From Sphingobacterium spiritivorum (lineage in GTDB: Bacteria; Bacteroidota; Bacteroidia; Sphingobacteriales; Sphingobacteriaceae), in assembly GCF_016725325.1 (NCBI RefSeq), contig NZ_CP068083.1, forward strand, positions 2,356,001 through 2,420,000: DNA of 64,000 bases, written 5' to 3'. Positions 62,985 through 64,000 of this stretch are shown here, one piece after another. Each line of letters starts with the position of its first letter. Positions within the stretch are counted from its first letter, which is position 1. Under the pieces are notes generated by a model. The model did not search any database. It was not told the origin of the DNA and saw nothing but the letters and a program-made list of their open reading frames with translations. Position numbers and translations under genes: made by a program.

Positions 62985-64000
62985 TTATTGAAACATTACT
63001 CTAAGATTGATGCCAAAGTTGGTATAAGAAGTTGCGTAATTCTGAGAGGTATATGGTCTTACAGAATTCGTATTCAGGAACAGACGTATGTTGTAGGTCT
63101 GATTCAGCATATAATCTAATGTAGGATTGAAGCTAATACTTTTGTTACCTGCGGATACTTCCGAACGATTCAGGTCAGATCTGTAGACCAGTGTTTTACG
63201 ATCATTGATCGCTACATCCAGTTTAAAATTAAGATCGTTATTCATTTTTCTGTCGCTGAACCAGCCGAATGGCAATCTGAAGTTATTCTTTCTGAATCCA
63301 ACTCCCAGCACAAATGCTTCTTCAGTCAAAATTGCCATCTGGCTATTCTGCAGACTGAAGTTTACATTGCGGTTTTTGCGGTATTCTGAGGTTGCTGATA
63401 TGTTGTTTTTGAAGCGGGCATCTAAACCTACCAAAGGCACAAACTGATCAATAATAGAGATCTGCTGGAACTGATTTTTCGGCAGGAAGTTATTATTAAT
63501 ATCTCTCTCCGAAGGTGCACCTGCATTTTCTTCATAGCGTATCACTGAGCTGTACCCGCTGATTGTATATTGTGAAGCATAGCTGTGCAGAACTGTTAAT
63601 GAAGAAAATACATCGCTCAATCCCGGTAGCTTGCCAAGCCCGTTGTAGCTGACACGCCAGTTAGGAAGTGGAGTACGTGGTATGCTGCTCAGCTTATTCT
63701 TGCTGACATCTTTTCCAAGGTAGGTAGATAAGAAGGCATTCACGACAACATCCTGTTGTGCTTTTCCATAACCATCTGCATAGAAGTCTGCACTTTGTCC
63801 TACCGAGTTGGCGTTGGTTTGTGCGAGACGCTGGGAAGCTACCATACGGCTTTCTTCAAACTTTTGGAACAGATCCTGATGATTTTTGAATGCAGTAGTG
63901 ATGGCAATCTGCGTAATACTGTAGTTACCCGTTGTGAATGGCGTGACACGTTCAAACGTTCCTGATCCCGAATTATACATTACTGTTGCTGTGTAATTGT
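62985..64000 (-). CDS. sprA: Cell surface protein SprA, C-terminal part (runs off the window)
   Basis: The last 338 codons of SprA, the giant outer-membrane translocon of the type IX secretion system; the full protein is usually above 2300 residues. The frame stays open past 63980 to the window edge, so this is not a complete gene. The ending matches SprA in pattern: TPLPNWRVSYNGL and GLSDVF, then SSLTVLHSYASQYTISGYSS, EYRKNRNVNFSLQNSQMAIL, LGVGFRKNNFRLPF and NLRLFLNTN-like barrel strands to the C-terminal GINLRVMFQ. It is followed by a good terminator. Confidence 0.85.
   Translation of the reverse strand, partial: NYTATVMYNSGSGTFERVTPFTTGNYSITQIAITTAFKNHQDLFQKFEESRMVASQRLAQTNANSVGQSADFYADGYGKAQQDVVVNAFLSTYLGKDVSKNKLSSIPRTPLPNWRVSYNGLGKLPGLSDVFSSLTVLHSYASQYTISGYSSVIRYEENAGAPSERDINNNFLPKNQFQQISIIDQFVPLVGLDARFKNNISATSEYRKNRNVNFSLQNSQMAILTEEAFVLGVGFRKNNFRLPFGWFSDRKMNNDLNFKLDVAINDRKTLVYRSDLNRSEVSAGNKSISFNPTLDYMLNQTYNIRLFLNTNSVRPYTSQNYATSYTNFGINLRVMFQ

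Overview
The window is about 42% GC chromosomal DNA from a Bacteroidota bacterium, most likely a member of Sphingobacteriaceae (Sphingobacterium-like); the genus is an inference. The signs are a SusC/SusD pair with a DUF5017 lipoprotein, the C-terminal part of the type IX secretion protein SprA, families largely confined to this phylum (DUF2480, DUF3109, DUF6427-like), an almost complete lack of Shine-Dalgarno sites, and many copies of the phylum's -7 promoter box TAnnTTTG in front of genes. I see no CRISPR array, transposase, integrase or phage gene.

Layout. 1-4228: tyrosine degradation, with fumarylacetoacetase divergent from hmgA-hpd and an amino acid dehydrogenase. 4289-9720: dgt, topB, a DoxX-like protein and an unknown protein. 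9792-15263: acyl-CoA dehydrogenase, 1-Cys peroxiredoxin, a TPM-domain protein, then an ECF sigma factor followed by a membrane-anchored trypsin-like protease with an anti-sigma-like N-terminus. 15641-19432: a GH43 glycosidase, three identical tRNA-Asp genes with their own promoter and terminator, prfA, an SMR exporter and an LpxH-like hydrolase. 19646-31580: prolyl oligopeptidase, a thioredoxin-fold protein, a C1 peptidase, TerC, a polyprenyl synthase, DUF3109, DUF3108, DUF2480, PpiD and LptC. 31587-39740: an outer membrane protein, a multispanning protein, ccmD-ccmC-ccmB, a YtxH-like protein, an MsbA-like ABC exporter, a coiled-coil membrane protein and an S-adenosylmethionine hydrolase. 40084-43514: phoH, purC, a STAS protein and RNase Z. 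43562-48654: hisC-hisB-hisH-hisA-hisF-hisIE. 48722-53961: a WD40 protein, a DUF2339-DUF3999 pair and msrC. 54086-62494: a polysaccharide utilisation locus (SusC, SusD, DUF5017 lipoprotein, a decayed GH43 gene and an intact GH43-like gene). 62985-64000: the end of sprA.

How parts fit together. hpd and hmgA make maleylacetoacetate from 4-hydroxyphenylpyruvate, and the divergent fah finishes the route. LpxH, the MsbA-like exporter and LptC belong to lipid A and LPS making and transport. The his genes supply most of histidine synthesis, but hisG and hisD are not in the window. The two transcription units of the polysaccharide locus share a 67-bp upstream element with identical internal spacing and a LacI-type operator, so one regulator probably controls both.

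Most notable observations: the shared 67-bp element; a GH43 gene reduced to a signal peptide and a C-terminal fragment; a STAS protein with DEEG in place of the phosphorylatable DSSG; the sigma factor and anti-sigma/protease pair; a promoter box lying in the loop of the his operon terminator; and several promoter boxes only 4-7 bases from start codons, which predicts leaderless mRNAs.
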